This document shows, in pieces, positions 25,442 through 34,991 of a stretch of 64,000 nt of DNA. The position numbers and the translations under genes were made by a program. The notes beneath the pieces were generated by a model. The model was given only the letters and a program-made list of their open reading frames with translations, was not told where the DNA came from and ran no database searches. Each line of letters starts with the position of its first letter. Position 1 is the stretch's first letter. The DNA comes from Chelatococcus asaccharovorans (lineage in GTDB: Bacteria > Pseudomonadota > Alphaproteobacteria > Rhizobiales > Beijerinckiaceae), in assembly GCF_003201475.1 (NCBI RefSeq), contig NZ_QJJK01000012.1:62001-126000 (forward strand), in the 5' to 3' direction.

Positions 25442-25921
25442 ATGGCAATCGCCAAGAACACCATCTGCCTCTGGTACGACAAGGACGCGGAGGCTGCCGC
25501 CCGCTTCTATGCCGAGACTTTTCCGGACAGCGCCGTGCATGCCGTCCACCATGCGCCGAGCGATTACCCCTCAGGCAAGGCCGGGGATGTGCTGACGGTC
25601 GACTTCACAGTCGCCGGCATTCCCTGTCTCGGCCTGAATGGCGGGCCCACCTTCAAGCATAACGAAGCCTTCTCCTTCCAGATCGCCACCGACGATCAGG
25701 AAGAGACGGACCGCTACTGGAACGCCATCGTGGGGAATGGCGGCCAGGAGAGCGCCTGTGGCTGGTGCAAGGACAAATGGGGCATTTCCTGGCAGATCAC
25801 GCCGCGCGTCCTGACCGAGGCCCTGGCGGCCGGGGGCGGTGAAGCGAAGCGTGCCTTCGAGGCGATGATGCATATGAGGAAGATCGACGTCGCCGCCATC
25901 GAGGCCGCGCGGCGCGGCTGA
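25442..25921 (+). CDS. PhnB-like VOC-family protein (3-dmu-9_3-mt domain)
   Basis: 159 residues starting at the ATG at 25442. It has the PhnB/3-demethylubiquinone-methyltransferase-like VOC fold: ICLWYDKDAEAAARFYAETFPDS at residues 8-30, CLGLNGGPTFKHNEAFSFQI near 62, and a terminal CGWCKDKWGISWQITPRVL. Enzymatic activity is not established for most members; despite the domain name it is not a methyltransferase by fold. Soluble and cytoplasmic. It stands alone, 165 bases after the helicase gene, and converges on iorB. Confidence 0.85.
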   Translation: MAIAKNTICLWYDKDAEAAARFYAETFPDSAVHAVHHAPSDYPSGKAGDVLTVDFTVAGIPCLGLNGGPTFKHNEAFSFQIATDDQEETDRYWNAIVGNGGQESACGWCKDKWGISWQITPRVLTEALAAGGGEAKRAFEAMMHMRKIDVAAIEAARRG

Positions 25922-25937
25922 TGGCACCGATGGCGAT

Positions 25938-27494
25938 CTACCGATAGGCGCTTTCCGCCGTCGAGAGCGCGCCGTCCAGGGCTTTGCCCTCTTCGTCCAT
26001 GAGGGCCGCCTGCTTCAGGCGCCGCAGCCAGGCCGCGCCCTCAGGCTTGGCCGTGAGCATGGGGACAGCTGCCAGGACCCGGTCGAACTTGGACTGGCCG
26101 CGCGCATGGGTGTCGGAATAGCCCTTGACCAGGCGCCGGCAGGCGATCGCCTCGACCGCGAGGTCGTAATCCTGCGGCAGGGCCGTGGTTGCCACGTCGA
26201 GCCAATGCGCGACATGGGCCATTTCCCGTTCGTGCCGCAGGGTGCGGAGACGGATCGGCTTGAGGCTTGCGACGACGTAGAGGCTGAGGAACCAGCCGAT
26301 CGTGCCGGTGCGCACGCGCCGGCCGCGGTTGACGAGGCGGTCCATCGCCCGGAACAGCTTCGGCCGCGCTTCGAGGAAGCGGCCGAGGCCCGCCGGGAGC
26401 GTGCCCGCCACCTCCTCCATGCGCGGATGCATATATTCGGTCGTATAGACGATCTGGTCACCCTTCGCGCCAACCTCGCGCCGCACCCGATCGAAACGGC
26501 TCGCGCGGGTCTTGAGATCGGCGACGCGGATGACGTCGTCATAGGCCATGGCAACCGCGAGATATTTCGCGGTCTCGGTGGTGAACGCGAAACCCTTCGC
26601 GGCGCCGCCATGGGCGGCATCGAGGGCGGTCAAAGCTGCGAGCCGGTCGAGATAAGCCCCGGCATAGGCGACGTCCTGATAGTCGACAAGGCGCTTGACG
26701 CCGGCGAAGGCCATCGCATGGGCCTCGGCGGGCAGCTCCTTGCGGATGCGCGTGACAAGCGCGTCGAGCGCCGCGTGGCCGACATGGTCCGGCAAAGGCG
26801 GTAGTGCCTTCTCGGGCTCGCCGCTGACCGTATCGCGCGGCTTCTCGCGCGTCCGATCATAGGCCGCCGAGAAAGCGCGCAGGCTGGCATCGACGCCCTT
26901 GCCGCCCGCCTTGACGGCATCCTCGAAGGCCGAGCGCGGGAAGGGCAGCACCTCGGCGGCGGCGAGCGCACCGAACATCGCCGCGGATATGACGCTGCCG
27001 TTCTTGGTGGCGAGCGTCTCCATGTCGAAGGCAATGATGCGCTTGGCGGCGATGCCCGCGGCTTCCACCACGACGCGCGGATCACCGATGCCGTTGCCAG
27101 GCTTTTCCTTCTCGCCGACGGCGAAGGAACGGTGGCTGGAGGTGATCAGCGTCGTGCGCTCGGGCGTGACGAGGCCGCGCAGCATGGAGCGGCCGGCCTC
27201 CATGAACTCGGCAGCCAGGACGACATCGACATCGCCGGGCGTGGGCATGAGCGACAGGATCGGCGCCTGCCCGTCCTGCGCCGGCAGCATTTCCACGTAA
27301 TAGATCGTCGCGCCCGTCCGCTGCGCAACGCCGGGCACGGATGTCGACTGCGCCACCCAGCCCTGGGCCTCGGCCAGCGCGACCACCCAGTCGGATAAAA
27401 CACCGCCGCCTTGGCCCCCCATGGCGAGGATCGCCACGGATATGGGACGCACGGTCGCCAGGCGCGCGGTTGGAAAGGTCTCGTGGCGTGTCAT
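25938..27494 (-). CDS. iorB: Indolepyruvate oxidoreductase subunit beta (IorB-like)
   Basis: 518 residues from the ATG at 27494. The N-terminal domain is the 2-oxoacid:ferredoxin oxidoreductase gamma-type domain (VAILAMGGQGGGVLSDWV near residue 22, then SVPGVAQRTGATIYYVEM). A C-terminal helical domain of about 300 residues corresponds to DUF6537, typical of the long proteobacterial form. With IorA it decarboxylates arylpyruvates to arylacetyl-CoA, passing electrons to ferredoxin. It starts 11 bases after the iorA stop, so the two are one operon. Substrate identity (indole-, phenyl- or hydroxyphenylpyruvate) cannot be read from sequence. Confidence 0.88.
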   Translation of the reverse strand: MTRHETFPTARLATVRPISVAILAMGGQGGGVLSDWVVALAEAQGWVAQSTSVPGVAQRTGATIYYVEMLPAQDGQAPILSLMPTPGDVDVVLAAEFMEAGRSMLRGLVTPERTTLITSSHRSFAVGEKEKPGNGIGDPRVVVEAAGIAAKRIIAFDMETLATKNGSVISAAMFGALAAAEVLPFPRSAFEDAVKAGGKGVDASLRAFSAAYDRTREKPRDTVSGEPEKALPPLPDHVGHAALDALVTRIRKELPAEAHAMAFAGVKRLVDYQDVAYAGAYLDRLAALTALDAAHGGAAKGFAFTTETAKYLAVAMAYDDVIRVADLKTRASRFDRVRREVGAKGDQIVYTTEYMHPRMEEVAGTLPAGLGRFLEARPKLFRAMDRLVNRGRRVRTGTIGWFLSLYVVASLKPIRLRTLRHEREMAHVAHWLDVATTALPQDYDLAVEAIACRRLVKGYSDTHARGQSKFDRVLAAVPMLTAKPEGAAWLRRLKQAALMDEEGKALDGALSTAESAYR

Positions 27495-27505
27495 TCTGCC
27501 CTCGC

Positions 27506-29659
27506 TCACGCCGGAAAGACCACACGCCGGCTGTCGCGCCGGCGCTGCAGGAAGGAGATCACCGCCCCGCGGACCCTGGCCAGGAAACGGTCGAGGCCCG
27601 TCGGGTTGTGGATGATATCCGCGCGGTAGAAGGAGGGGCAGAGCACGGCCGCCTCGGACACCTCGCCGCAATTGCCGCAACCGACACAGGAATTGTCGAT
27701 GGCGGCCACCGGGTCGTCCTTCAGCGGATCATCGGTATGCTTCACCGACAAGGATGGACAGCCCGAGAGTCTGATACACGCGTGATCGCCGGTGCAGACA
27801 TCTTCGTCGACGCCGAAACGCTCGCGGACCATGCGTTGCCCCGCCTTGACCGCCGTGTTGAACTGCGGCTTCACGCGCCGCTGCTTGTTCAGCATGCATT
27901 CCGACGAGGCGACAATGACCTTCGGCCCGCTCTCGGGCGACGTCAGCGCCTCCCTGAGCGTGTCGCGCATCTTTGCGACGTCATAGGTCCGGTCGATCTG
28001 GCGCACCCATTTGACGCCGATGCCCTTCACCGCGTCGGTGATCGGGTGCTTGGTCGAACGCTCGGGATTGTCGGCGCGGGAGGATAGGATGTCCTGTCCA
28101 CCGGTGGCGGCGGCATAGTGGTTGTCGACGATCAGGATGACGCCGTCCTGCTTGTTGTAGACGGCGTTGCCGATGCTGGTGGAGAGCCCGTTATGCCAGA
28201 AACCGCCGTCGCCCATCACGGAGATCGGCCGTTTGTCGGCTTTCACGTTGAAGGCCGACGCCGAGGCCGGCCCCAGGCCGTAGCCCATCGTCGTCGCGCC
28301 GATATTGAAGGGCGGCAGGATGGAAAAGAGGTGGCAGCCGATATCGGCGGAGACATGGTGCTCGCCGAGTTCCTTCTCGACGAGCTTCATTGCCGCGAAG
28401 ATCGGCCGCTCGGGACAGCCCGTGCAGAAGCCGGCCGGCCGCTGCGGCACGACATCGGCCAGCGCCTTGACCTTCGGATCGGCGAGGACCGGCGCCGCAT
28501 CCGGCAGGGGCGGCCGGTTGCCGAGGAGGACGCGGGCGTGCGTCTCGAAGAAGGCAGTCAAGCCCTTGATCAGGACAGGCGCCGTCATCTCGCCGCCGAG
28601 TGGCAGGAGATCCTTGCCGCTGACCTTCGTATTGATGTCGCGGCGGCGCAGCAGGGTGTGCAGGCTCTGCTCGATATATTCGGGCTGGCCCTCCTCCACC
28701 ATGATGACAGCCTTCTTGCCGAGGCAGAACTCCACCATCTCGTCGTCGATCATCGGATAGGCGACGTTGAGCACATAAAGCGGCACGACTGAATTGCCGT
28801 AGACATCGGCAAGCCCGAGAAACTGCAGCGCGCGCATGACACTGTTGTACATGCCGCCCTGCAGGATGATCCCGACGTCACCCTCAGTGGGGCCGAAGAA
28901 TTCGTTGAGCTTGCGTTCCTTGATGAAGGCGACCGCTGCGGGCCAGCGTTTCTCCAGCTTCTCCTTCTCATGGACATAGGCCGCAGGCGGCAGCACGATG
29001 CGGTTGACGTCGCGCTTCGGGGATTCGACCGCCTGACGCAGGGTGAACGCCGGCTTCTTGTTGTCCTTGGCCACGAACTGGCCATGCACATGACAGGTGC
29101 GGATGCGCACGCCCAGCATCACCGGCGTATTGGAAGCTTCCGACAAGGCAAAGCCATCTTCCACCGCCTTGACGATGGATTCGAGATTGGGCCGCGGATC
29201 GAGCAGCCACATCTGCGATTTCATGGCGAAGGCATGGGACCGCTCCTGCATGATGGAGGAGCCTTCGCCGTAGTCCTCGCCGATGATGACCAGGGCCCCG
29301 CCCGTCACGCCGCCGGACGACAGGTTGGACAGCGCATCCGAGGCCACATTGGTGCCGGCGGTCGATTTCCACGTCACGGCGCCGCGGACCGGATACATCA
29401 CCGATGCCGACAGCATGGCGGCGGCTGCCGCCTCCGAGGCGGAGGACTCGAAATGGACGCCGAGATCGTCCAGCACGTCCTTCGCGTCCGCCAGGACATC
29501 CATCAGATGGGAGATCGGCGAGCCCTGATAGCCGCCGACGTAGGAGACGCCGGACTGCAACAACGCCTTGGTGATGGCAAGAATACCTTCCCCGCGGAAG
29601 ATCTCCCCTTCACCCAGTTTGAGGTCCTGGACCTCGCGCGCAAACGAACGCTCAGCCAT
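27506..29659 (-). CDS. iorA: Indolepyruvate oxidoreductase subunit alpha (IorA-like)
   Basis: 717 residues. Thiamine-diphosphate enzyme converting arylpyruvate plus CoA to arylacetyl-CoA and CO2. The N-terminal pyrimidine-binding domain has GYQGSPISHLMD near residue 42. The C-terminal ThDP-binding domain has TGCPERPIF near 395, and GDGGFWHNG near 480 with the GDG...N pattern. The iron-sulphur tail has SCVGCGNCGEVSEAAVLCP near 665; the preceding CTGDHACIRLSGCP is the variant second cluster seen in long-form homologues. GGGAGG lies upstream of the ATG. It is divergent from an aminotransferase gene that could supply the keto acid. Confidence 0.92.
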   Translation of the reverse strand: MAERSFAREVQDLKLGEGEIFRGEGILAITKALLQSGVSYVGGYQGSPISHLMDVLADAKDVLDDLGVHFESSASEAAAAAMLSASVMYPVRGAVTWKSTAGTNVASDALSNLSSGGVTGGALVIIGEDYGEGSSIMQERSHAFAMKSQMWLLDPRPNLESIVKAVEDGFALSEASNTPVMLGVRIRTCHVHGQFVAKDNKKPAFTLRQAVESPKRDVNRIVLPPAAYVHEKEKLEKRWPAAVAFIKERKLNEFFGPTEGDVGIILQGGMYNSVMRALQFLGLADVYGNSVVPLYVLNVAYPMIDDEMVEFCLGKKAVIMVEEGQPEYIEQSLHTLLRRRDINTKVSGKDLLPLGGEMTAPVLIKGLTAFFETHARVLLGNRPPLPDAAPVLADPKVKALADVVPQRPAGFCTGCPERPIFAAMKLVEKELGEHHVSADIGCHLFSILPPFNIGATTMGYGLGPASASAFNVKADKRPISVMGDGGFWHNGLSTSIGNAVYNKQDGVILIVDNHYAAATGGQDILSSRADNPERSTKHPITDAVKGIGVKWVRQIDRTYDVAKMRDTLREALTSPESGPKVIVASSECMLNKQRRVKPQFNTAVKAGQRMVRERFGVDEDVCTGDHACIRLSGCPSLSVKHTDDPLKDDPVAAIDNSCVGCGNCGEVSEAAVLCPSFYRADIIHNPTGLDRFLARVRGAVISFLQRRRDSRRVVFPA

Positions 29660-30218
29660 GCAACTGGCCTCCCATCATGATGACCAGAGCGACGGCGCTC
29701 ATCATCGCCATCGATCACTGCCGGCAGGCCACGGCCCGGATATCTGAGGATACATATTCCCGGAGCATGGCCGGCTTGTTCCCATCTCTTGAATAAGAAT
29801 AGGGAAAGGATGCGCCAAGGCAAGACCGAAAATACCGCAAAATGAATGCATTTACATATTTCTGGTGGGCATCGCGCCCTCCTGGCAAACCTCCGGCGCG
29901 GAACGAAGCTTTTGTTGCATTTCGTCTCCGTCGGCTTAAACTAGTTTGAGCTTGAAATAATCGCCGCGCAAGGCTGAATTCTGGAGGCTTGAACGAGGCC
30001 AGGCGCAAGCGGGGAGCAGGACTGGCCTCGTCTGCGCGGGTTCGCGGGACGAAGCCTCGCCCTTGCATGGACGACATCCGGAAAAGGCCTCGCAAGACAC
30101 CGAGGAAGATGCAATTGCACCGATTCTTCGGCGGGCGGGCCGTGGGCGTCATCCTGCGCGCCTGATAACGAAACTGCATTGGAGCTAATTGGCTCTTGAT
30201 CCTGTGGGGGTATTTATT
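29660..30218. other. Long divergent control region, iorA / aminotransferase
   Basis: 559 bases with no convincing gene. It holds AATGCATTTACATATTT (29845-29861), TTTGAGCTTGAAATAA (29945-29960) beside the palindrome AAACTAGTTT (29938-29947), and TGCAATTGCA (30110-30119). Related sequences occur at other catabolic promoters of this window (45101-45165, 53229-53450, 55517-55544). Confidence 0.6.
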
Positions 30219-31403
30219 GTGTCAATACCGGCAGACCTTGCGCCCGCGCGCGGCATTCGTCCCTCCATGGCCAGTATTCCGATGGAGAACATCGCGCGGC
30301 TCGCCGTCGAAGCGCAGGGCCTCGAAGGCGTCATCCCACTCTGGTATGGCGAGGGCGACATGGTCACGCCGGCCTTCATCCGCGATGCCGCGAAGGCGGC
30401 GCTCGATGCGGGCATGACCTTCTACGTCCCGGACATGCGCGGTCTGCCCGCGCTGTCGGAGGCACTATCGGCCTACCAGACCGCCCTGCACGGTCGCCCC
30501 ATCTCCAGGGCGCGCTCCACCGTCACCCCGGGCGGCATGCAGGCCGTCTATCTCGCGCTGTCGCTCATCGTCAATCCGGGTGACGAGGTCATCTATATCG
30601 AGCCGCAATGGCCGAATATCCGCGCGGCCATCCATATGCATGATGGCCATCCCGTCCCCTTCCCGCTCGATTTCCGCGACGGCGACTGGCGGCTTGATCT
30701 CGATCGGCTCTTCGCAACCTGCACCGCCAAGACGCGGGCGATCTTTCTTCCCACCCCCTCCAATCCGGGCGGCTGGGTCGCGACGAGTGCGGAGCTCGAA
30801 GCCATTCTGGCCTTCAGCCGCCGCACCGGCGTGTGGATCCTCAGCGATGAAGTCTATGGCCGCATCTATTTCGAGGGCCCTGTCGCGCCGTCCATGCTCC
30901 AGATGGCCGACGACGAGGATCGCGTCCTGGCGGTCAACAGCTTCTCCAAGGCCTGGGCCATGACGGGCTGGCGCGTCGGCTGGCTCAACCATCCCGCCTC
31001 GCTGTCCCCGACGATCGGCGCGATGACCCAGTATCTCAACAGCGGCACGGCGGGCTTCGTGCAGGCTGCCGCCGCCGCGGCGCTCAACCACGGCGAACCC
31101 GTGGTCGATGAGGTGCGCGAGCGCTGCCGGACTGGGCGCGACATCGCCTACGAACATCTCGCCGGCATCAACCGGCTCGAATTCGGCGCCAAGCCGCGCG
31201 GCGGGCTCTATGTCTTCTTCGCCTTGAAGGGTGAGGACGACGCCATGGTCGCCTGCAGCAAGATCCTGCATGATGCCCGGGTCGGGCTCGCGCCCGGACA
31301 TCTCTTCGGTGGTGTTGCCAAGCGCTTCATGCGCATGTGCGTCCTGCGCGACGCGCACCAGATCGAACAGGCCTGTTCGCGTATCGCCGAGGCGCTTCGG
31401 TGA
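30219..31403 (+). CDS. Class I/II PLP-dependent aminotransferase
   Basis: About 394 residues, fold-type I aminotransferase of the AspC/ArAT group. Seen: substrate-cofactor segment TPGGMQAVYLALS near residue 108, PSNPGG near 180, DEVYGRIYF near 215 and the PLP lysine in NSFSKAWAMTGWRVGW near 243, then the Arg pair region GGLYVFFALKG. It transfers an amino group between an amino acid and a 2-oxo acid in the cytoplasm. The start is uncertain: GTG at 30219 (GGGGG upstream) fits best, with TTG at 30189 and ATG at 30267 possible. The divergent iorAB suggests aromatic amino acids. An ArgE-like gene follows 43 bases later. Confidence 0.88.
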   Translation: MSIPADLAPARGIRPSMASIPMENIARLAVEAQGLEGVIPLWYGEGDMVTPAFIRDAAKAALDAGMTFYVPDMRGLPALSEALSAYQTALHGRPISRARSTVTPGGMQAVYLALSLIVNPGDEVIYIEPQWPNIRAAIHMHDGHPVPFPLDFRDGDWRLDLDRLFATCTAKTRAIFLPTPSNPGGWVATSAELEAILAFSRRTGVWILSDEVYGRIYFEGPVAPSMLQMADDEDRVLAVNSFSKAWAMTGWRVGWLNHPASLSPTIGAMTQYLNSGTAGFVQAAAAAALNHGEPVVDEVRERCRTGRDIAYEHLAGINRLEFGAKPRGGLYVFFALKGEDDAMVACSKILHDARVGLAPGHLFGGVAKRFMRMCVLRDAHQIEQACSRIAEALR

Positions 31404-31446
31404 TCCTACCGTTTCGATAACCCCTTCGCATCGCGAAAGGACCATC

Positions 31447-32625
31447 ATGTCGGCTCCTCCGGCTGCGCCCCTCTCCGCCAAGGCTGCTCTTGCGCGGCTG
31501 ATCGCCTTTCCCACCGTGAGCGCCGCCAGCAATCTCGATCTCCTCGACTGGGTCGAGACGACCTTGGCACCGCTCGGCGCACGGTTCCGGCGCTTCCCAA
31601 GCCCGGACGGGACCAAGGCCAATCTCTTTGCGAGCATCGGCCCGGACGCCCCCGGCGGTCTCGTCTTGTCCGGGCATACGGATGTCGTACCCACGGCCGG
31701 GCAGGACTGGTCGGGCGATCCCTTCGTCATGCGGGAGGACAACGGCCGGCTGATCGGCCGTGGCGCCACCGACATGAAGGGTTTTTTGGCCTGCTGCATC
31801 GCGGCGGCGCAGAGCGTCGCCACGCTGCCGCTTGTAAAGCCGCTTCATCTCGCCTTCTCCTATGACGAGGAGGTCGGCTGCACCGGCGTCTGGCCCATGG
31901 CCGAGTGGCTCGGTGGGTCCGGTCTGTCACCGCAGCTCGCCGTTATCGGCGAACCGTCGTCGCTTCAGGTGATCGATGCCCACAAGGGGGGCCTCATCGG
32001 CTGGACCACCGTCACCGGCAAGCCGGGCCATTCCTCGCAGCCCGATCGCTATGTCAATGCGGTCATGGTCGCGGGTGAGTTGATCGCCTTCATCAATGGG
32101 CTCAGGCGTGAGTTTGCCGCCGGCGGGCGCCATGAGGGCCTCGATCCGCCCTACAGCACCATCCAGGTCAATATCATCAACGGCGGCTTGCACGGTAATA
32201 TTGTCGCCGAGAGCTGCCGCTTCTTCTGGGAGATGCGCGTTATCCCGGGCGTCGATGCCCATGACGTGCTCGCACGGATCGAAGACTTTGCGCGCGTGAC
32301 CCTCGAACCGGCGATGAAGGCGATCGATCCAGGTTGCGGCATTGCCTTCGAGGTCCAGGCGCATATTCCGCCGCTCGCCCCCAATGCCGACAGGGGGGCC
32401 GAAACGATGCTCATGGATCTCGTCGGCCAGACGACCCCGCTGAAAGTTCCCTATGGCACCGAGGCGGGCATCTTCCAGCGCTTCGGCACGCCGGCCGTCG
32501 TCTGCGGCCCGGGCGACATCGCGCAGGCCCACCAGCCCGACGAGTTCATCGAAGAAGCTGAGCTCGAACACTGTGTCGCGCTCATCACCCGCCTGGCGGA
32601 AGAGCGCCTTTGCTCGGTTACTTAG
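31447..32625 (+). CDS. ArgE/DapE-family metallodeacylase
   Basis: 392 residues, M20 zinc peptidase family, close to acetylornithine deacetylase (ArgE) in length and motifs. LSGHTDVVPT near residue 75 (His and Asp), GRGATDMKGFLAC near 105 (bridging Asp), DEEVGCTG near 140 (Glu-Glu base and ligand) and GEPSSLQ near 172 are present, as is a dimerisation domain. It removes an acyl group from an N-acyl amino acid. No arginine-biosynthesis genes are near, and it sits directly after an aminotransferase, so a catabolic N-acyl amino acid role is more likely than arginine synthesis. Confidence 0.88.
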   Translation: MSAPPAAPLSAKAALARLIAFPTVSAASNLDLLDWVETTLAPLGARFRRFPSPDGTKANLFASIGPDAPGGLVLSGHTDVVPTAGQDWSGDPFVMREDNGRLIGRGATDMKGFLACCIAAAQSVATLPLVKPLHLAFSYDEEVGCTGVWPMAEWLGGSGLSPQLAVIGEPSSLQVIDAHKGGLIGWTTVTGKPGHSSQPDRYVNAVMVAGELIAFINGLRREFAAGGRHEGLDPPYSTIQVNIINGGLHGNIVAESCRFFWEMRVIPGVDAHDVLARIEDFARVTLEPAMKAIDPGCGIAFEVQAHIPPLAPNADRGAETMLMDLVGQTTPLKVPYGTEAGIFQRFGTPAVVCGPGDIAQAHQPDEFIEEAELEHCVALITRLAEERLCSVT

Positions 32626-32638
32626 ACACATAGAGCCG

Positions 32639-32773
32639 GTCATCCCGGGACGCGCGCAAGCGCGGGCCCGGGATCCAGAACCGATACGGTTCAGGCGTTG
32701 GGCGGGGTGACTTTTCCTTTCGGCGACAGCGTTCATGGATCCCGGACAATGGCTTCGCCATTTCCGGGATGAC
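32639..32773. repeat. Dispersed repeat, family B, copy 2
   Basis: GTCATCCCGGGACG at the left, GGATCCAGAACCG and TGGATCCCGGACAATGGCTT inside, CCGGGATGAC at the right; same orientation as copy 1 at 18433-18580. It sits between convergent genes and its stems could terminate transcription from both sides. Confidence 0.8.
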
Positions 32774-32794
32774 ACCGCCTTCGCGTCCCGCCCT

Positions 32795-34063
32795 CTAAGC
32801 GGCAAAGCGCTCCGCGCGATAGGCCTGGGGCGAGATGAAGGGCGTCTCGCCGCTCATCATCTCCGCGAGCATGCGCCCGGTCACCGGCCCCAGGGTCAGG
32901 CCGTAGTGGCTATGTCCGAAGGCGAACCACAGGCCGGGATGGCGCGGCGCGGGACCGATCACCGGGAGCATATCCGGCAGGCATGGGCGTGCGCCGAGCC
33001 AGGGGGCCGGTTCGATGGGATCCCCAAGCGGGAGCATGCTGCGCGCGCTCGTCTCGATCTGCTGGAGCTGGACGGGGCTCGGTGGCGCGTCGCGCGCCGC
33101 GAGCTCGACGCCGCTCAACAGGCGAACGCCGCGCGTCATCGGCACCATCAGGCAGGCTTCGTCACGTACATAGACGGGCTGTGTCAGCCGGCACCCCTCA
33201 TTGTGAGCGAAGTGCCGGTGATAGCCGCGCTTGACGGCAAGCGGAAAGCGATAGCCCAAGCGCGTTGCGAGATCGCCGGTCCAGGGGCCGAGCGCAACGA
33301 CGGCATGATCGGCCACGACGACCTCCTCGCGTTCCGACCGGATCTGCCAGCCGCCGGCCTCACCGGTGAGCGCCAGCGCATCGGCGCGCAGGATGCGCCC
33401 GCCTCGGTTTGTGAACAGCGCCGCATAGGCCTCGACGAGCCCGCCGGGATCGACGATCCACCCTGTATCGCGCCAGGCGATCGCCCCGCTGAGGCCGGGT
33501 CGCAGCACGGGTTGAAGCGCATAGAGGGCGTCTTGCTCTATGCGTTCGGCGGTGATCCCGTGGCTTCTGGCAAGCGCCGCCTCGCGGTCGGCGTCGTCCA
33601 GTTGCTGCGGCGAGCGGCAGAGTTCGAGCCATCCCTCGCGGCGCAGCAGGCCTGTCGCCCCGACCTGCGCCATGAGCGCCTCATGCTCGGCAAGCGCGGC
33701 GCCGATCAGTGTCCGGAAAGCCGGCCCGATATGGGCGAGCGCGCCATCCCGCGAGGCACGCCAATAGGCGAGGAGCCATGATGCGATCTGTGGCAGAACA
33801 CGCGGATCGTAGCGCAATGCGGCGGAGCGGTTCGTGGCCAGTGTCAGCAGCGTCGACAGACCTCGCGGAAAGGGATGCGGCAGGACGGCCGAGGATTCGA
33901 TGAGGCCGGCGTTGCCGTAGCTCGTCTCGCGTCCCGGCGCCTTTCGGTCCGCCAGAATGACCGACCATCCGCGCTGCTGGAGATGCAACGCGACTGAAAC
34001 GCCGACGATCCCCGCTCCCAGCACCAGGGCGCGGCGGCCTGGGGGCGGCCGGTCAGTTGCCAT
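32795..34063 (-). CDS. FAD-dependent D-amino-acid dehydrogenase/oxidase (DadA-like)
   Basis: 422 residues, DAO-superfamily flavoprotein. The dinucleotide-binding motif VLGAGIVGVSVALHLQQRGW is at residues 14-33, and the C-terminal FAD contact is GHSHYGLTLGPVTGRMLAE near 390. Such enzymes oxidise the C-N bond of D-amino acids or N-substituted glycines, passing electrons to quinone or oxygen. The gene overlaps the upstream DppC-type permease gene by 11 bases and is the last gene of that transport operon, which strongly suggests that it oxidises the imported compound or a product of it. Confidence 0.88.
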   Translation of the reverse strand: MATDRPPPGRRALVLGAGIVGVSVALHLQQRGWSVILADRKAPGRETSYGNAGLIESSAVLPHPFPRGLSTLLTLATNRSAALRYDPRVLPQIASWLLAYWRASRDGALAHIGPAFRTLIGAALAEHEALMAQVGATGLLRREGWLELCRSPQQLDDADREAALARSHGITAERIEQDALYALQPVLRPGLSGAIAWRDTGWIVDPGGLVEAYAALFTNRGGRILRADALALTGEAGGWQIRSEREEVVVADHAVVALGPWTGDLATRLGYRFPLAVKRGYHRHFAHNEGCRLTQPVYVRDEACLMVPMTRGVRLLSGVELAARDAPPSPVQLQQIETSARSMLPLGDPIEPAPWLGARPCLPDMLPVIGPAPRHPGLWFAFGHSHYGLTLGPVTGRMLAEMMSGETPFISPQAYRAERFAA

Positions 34064-34988
34064 TTTGATCGCTATAGGGATCCATCACGTGACGCAGCCG
34101 ATCGCCGACGAGATTGATGGCGAGGACGAGCAGCAGCAGCGCGAAGCCGGGAAAGGTCGAAATCCAGTATTTACCGGAGAGCAGATAGCCATAGCCGTTG
34201 GCGATGAGCATGCCGAGCGACGGCTCTGTCACCGGCACGCCGACGCCGAGGAAGGAGAGGGTCGCCTCGAGCGAGATCGCATGGGCGATCTGCACGGTGG
34301 CGACGACGATGAGCGGCGGCAGGCAGTTCGGCAGGAGATGGCGGAGCATGATGCGCCATCGCGGCGCCCCGAAGGACACGGCCGCCGCGATATAGTCCTT
34401 CTCGCGCTCGACCAGGGCGGACCCGCGTACCGTGCGGGCGTAGTAAGCCCATTGCACGATGACCAGCGCCAGGATGACCTTGTCGATGCCGCGGCCGAAA
34501 ACCGAGAGCAGCACCAGTGCGACGAGAATGGAGGGGAAAGACAGCTGCAGGTCCACAATGCGCATCGCCAGGCTGTCGACGCGGCCGCCGATATAAGCGC
34601 AGCCAATGCCGACGAAAGCCCCTATCGCGCTTGCGATCACCACCGATACCACGCCCACGCCGATCGAAATGCGCAGGCCGTAGAGAATAGCGGAGAGCAT
34701 GTCGCGACCCTGGTCATCTGTTCCGAGCCAGGAGACCGTACCGTCGCCGAGCATAGCACCGGGCGCCAGCATGTTATCCATGATGTCGAGCTTATCGAGA
34801 TCATAGGGGTTCTGCGGCGAGATCTGCGGCGCAAAGACGGCGAGCAGCAGAAACAGCAGGAACAACAGTAATCCGAAGAGGGCGCCCGGCGATCGCAGGA
34901 AAGCCTTGATCCGCTTCCGGGCGATGCTCTGGCGGGGTTGGTCCACCTCAGCCGTATCGGGACCGGTCGGTATATGCGCTGCGACCAT
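34053..34988 (-). CDS. Peptide/nickel-type ABC transporter permease, DppC type
   Basis: 311 residues. N-terminal helix ALFGLLLFLLFLLLAVFAPQISP near residues 36-58, periplasmic signature WLGTDDQGRDMLSAILYG near 87, and EAA loop YIAAAVSFGAPRWRIMLRHLLPN near 200. It pairs with the DppB-type product of 34992-35969, which ends 3 bases upstream of its start. There is no ATPase gene in this operon; the fused ATPase at 39562 is the nearest candidate. Confidence 0.92.
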   Translation of the reverse strand: MVAAHIPTGPDTAEVDQPRQSIARKRIKAFLRSPGALFGLLLFLLFLLLAVFAPQISPQNPYDLDKLDIMDNMLAPGAMLGDGTVSWLGTDDQGRDMLSAILYGLRISIGVGVVSVVIASAIGAFVGIGCAYIGGRVDSLAMRIVDLQLSFPSILVALVLLSVFGRGIDKVILALVIVQWAYYARTVRGSALVEREKDYIAAAVSFGAPRWRIMLRHLLPNCLPPLIVVATVQIAHAISLEATLSFLGVGVPVTEPSLGMLIANGYGYLLSGKYWISTFPGFALLLLVLAINLVGDRLRHVMDPYSDQNGN

Positions 34989-34991
34989 GGC

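Noticed and set aside
25442-25921. Calling the VOC protein a 3-demethylubiquinone methyltransferase
   Set aside because: The Pfam-style domain name is historical; the fold is PhnB/VOC-like and there is no S-adenosylmethionine motif.
29715-30179. A 154-codon minus-strand open frame between iorA and the aminotransferase gene
   Set aside because: Composition is Arg/Pro-rich with no recognisable fold, it overlaps the AT-rich promoter motifs, and no ribosome site is evident. Treated as non-coding control DNA.
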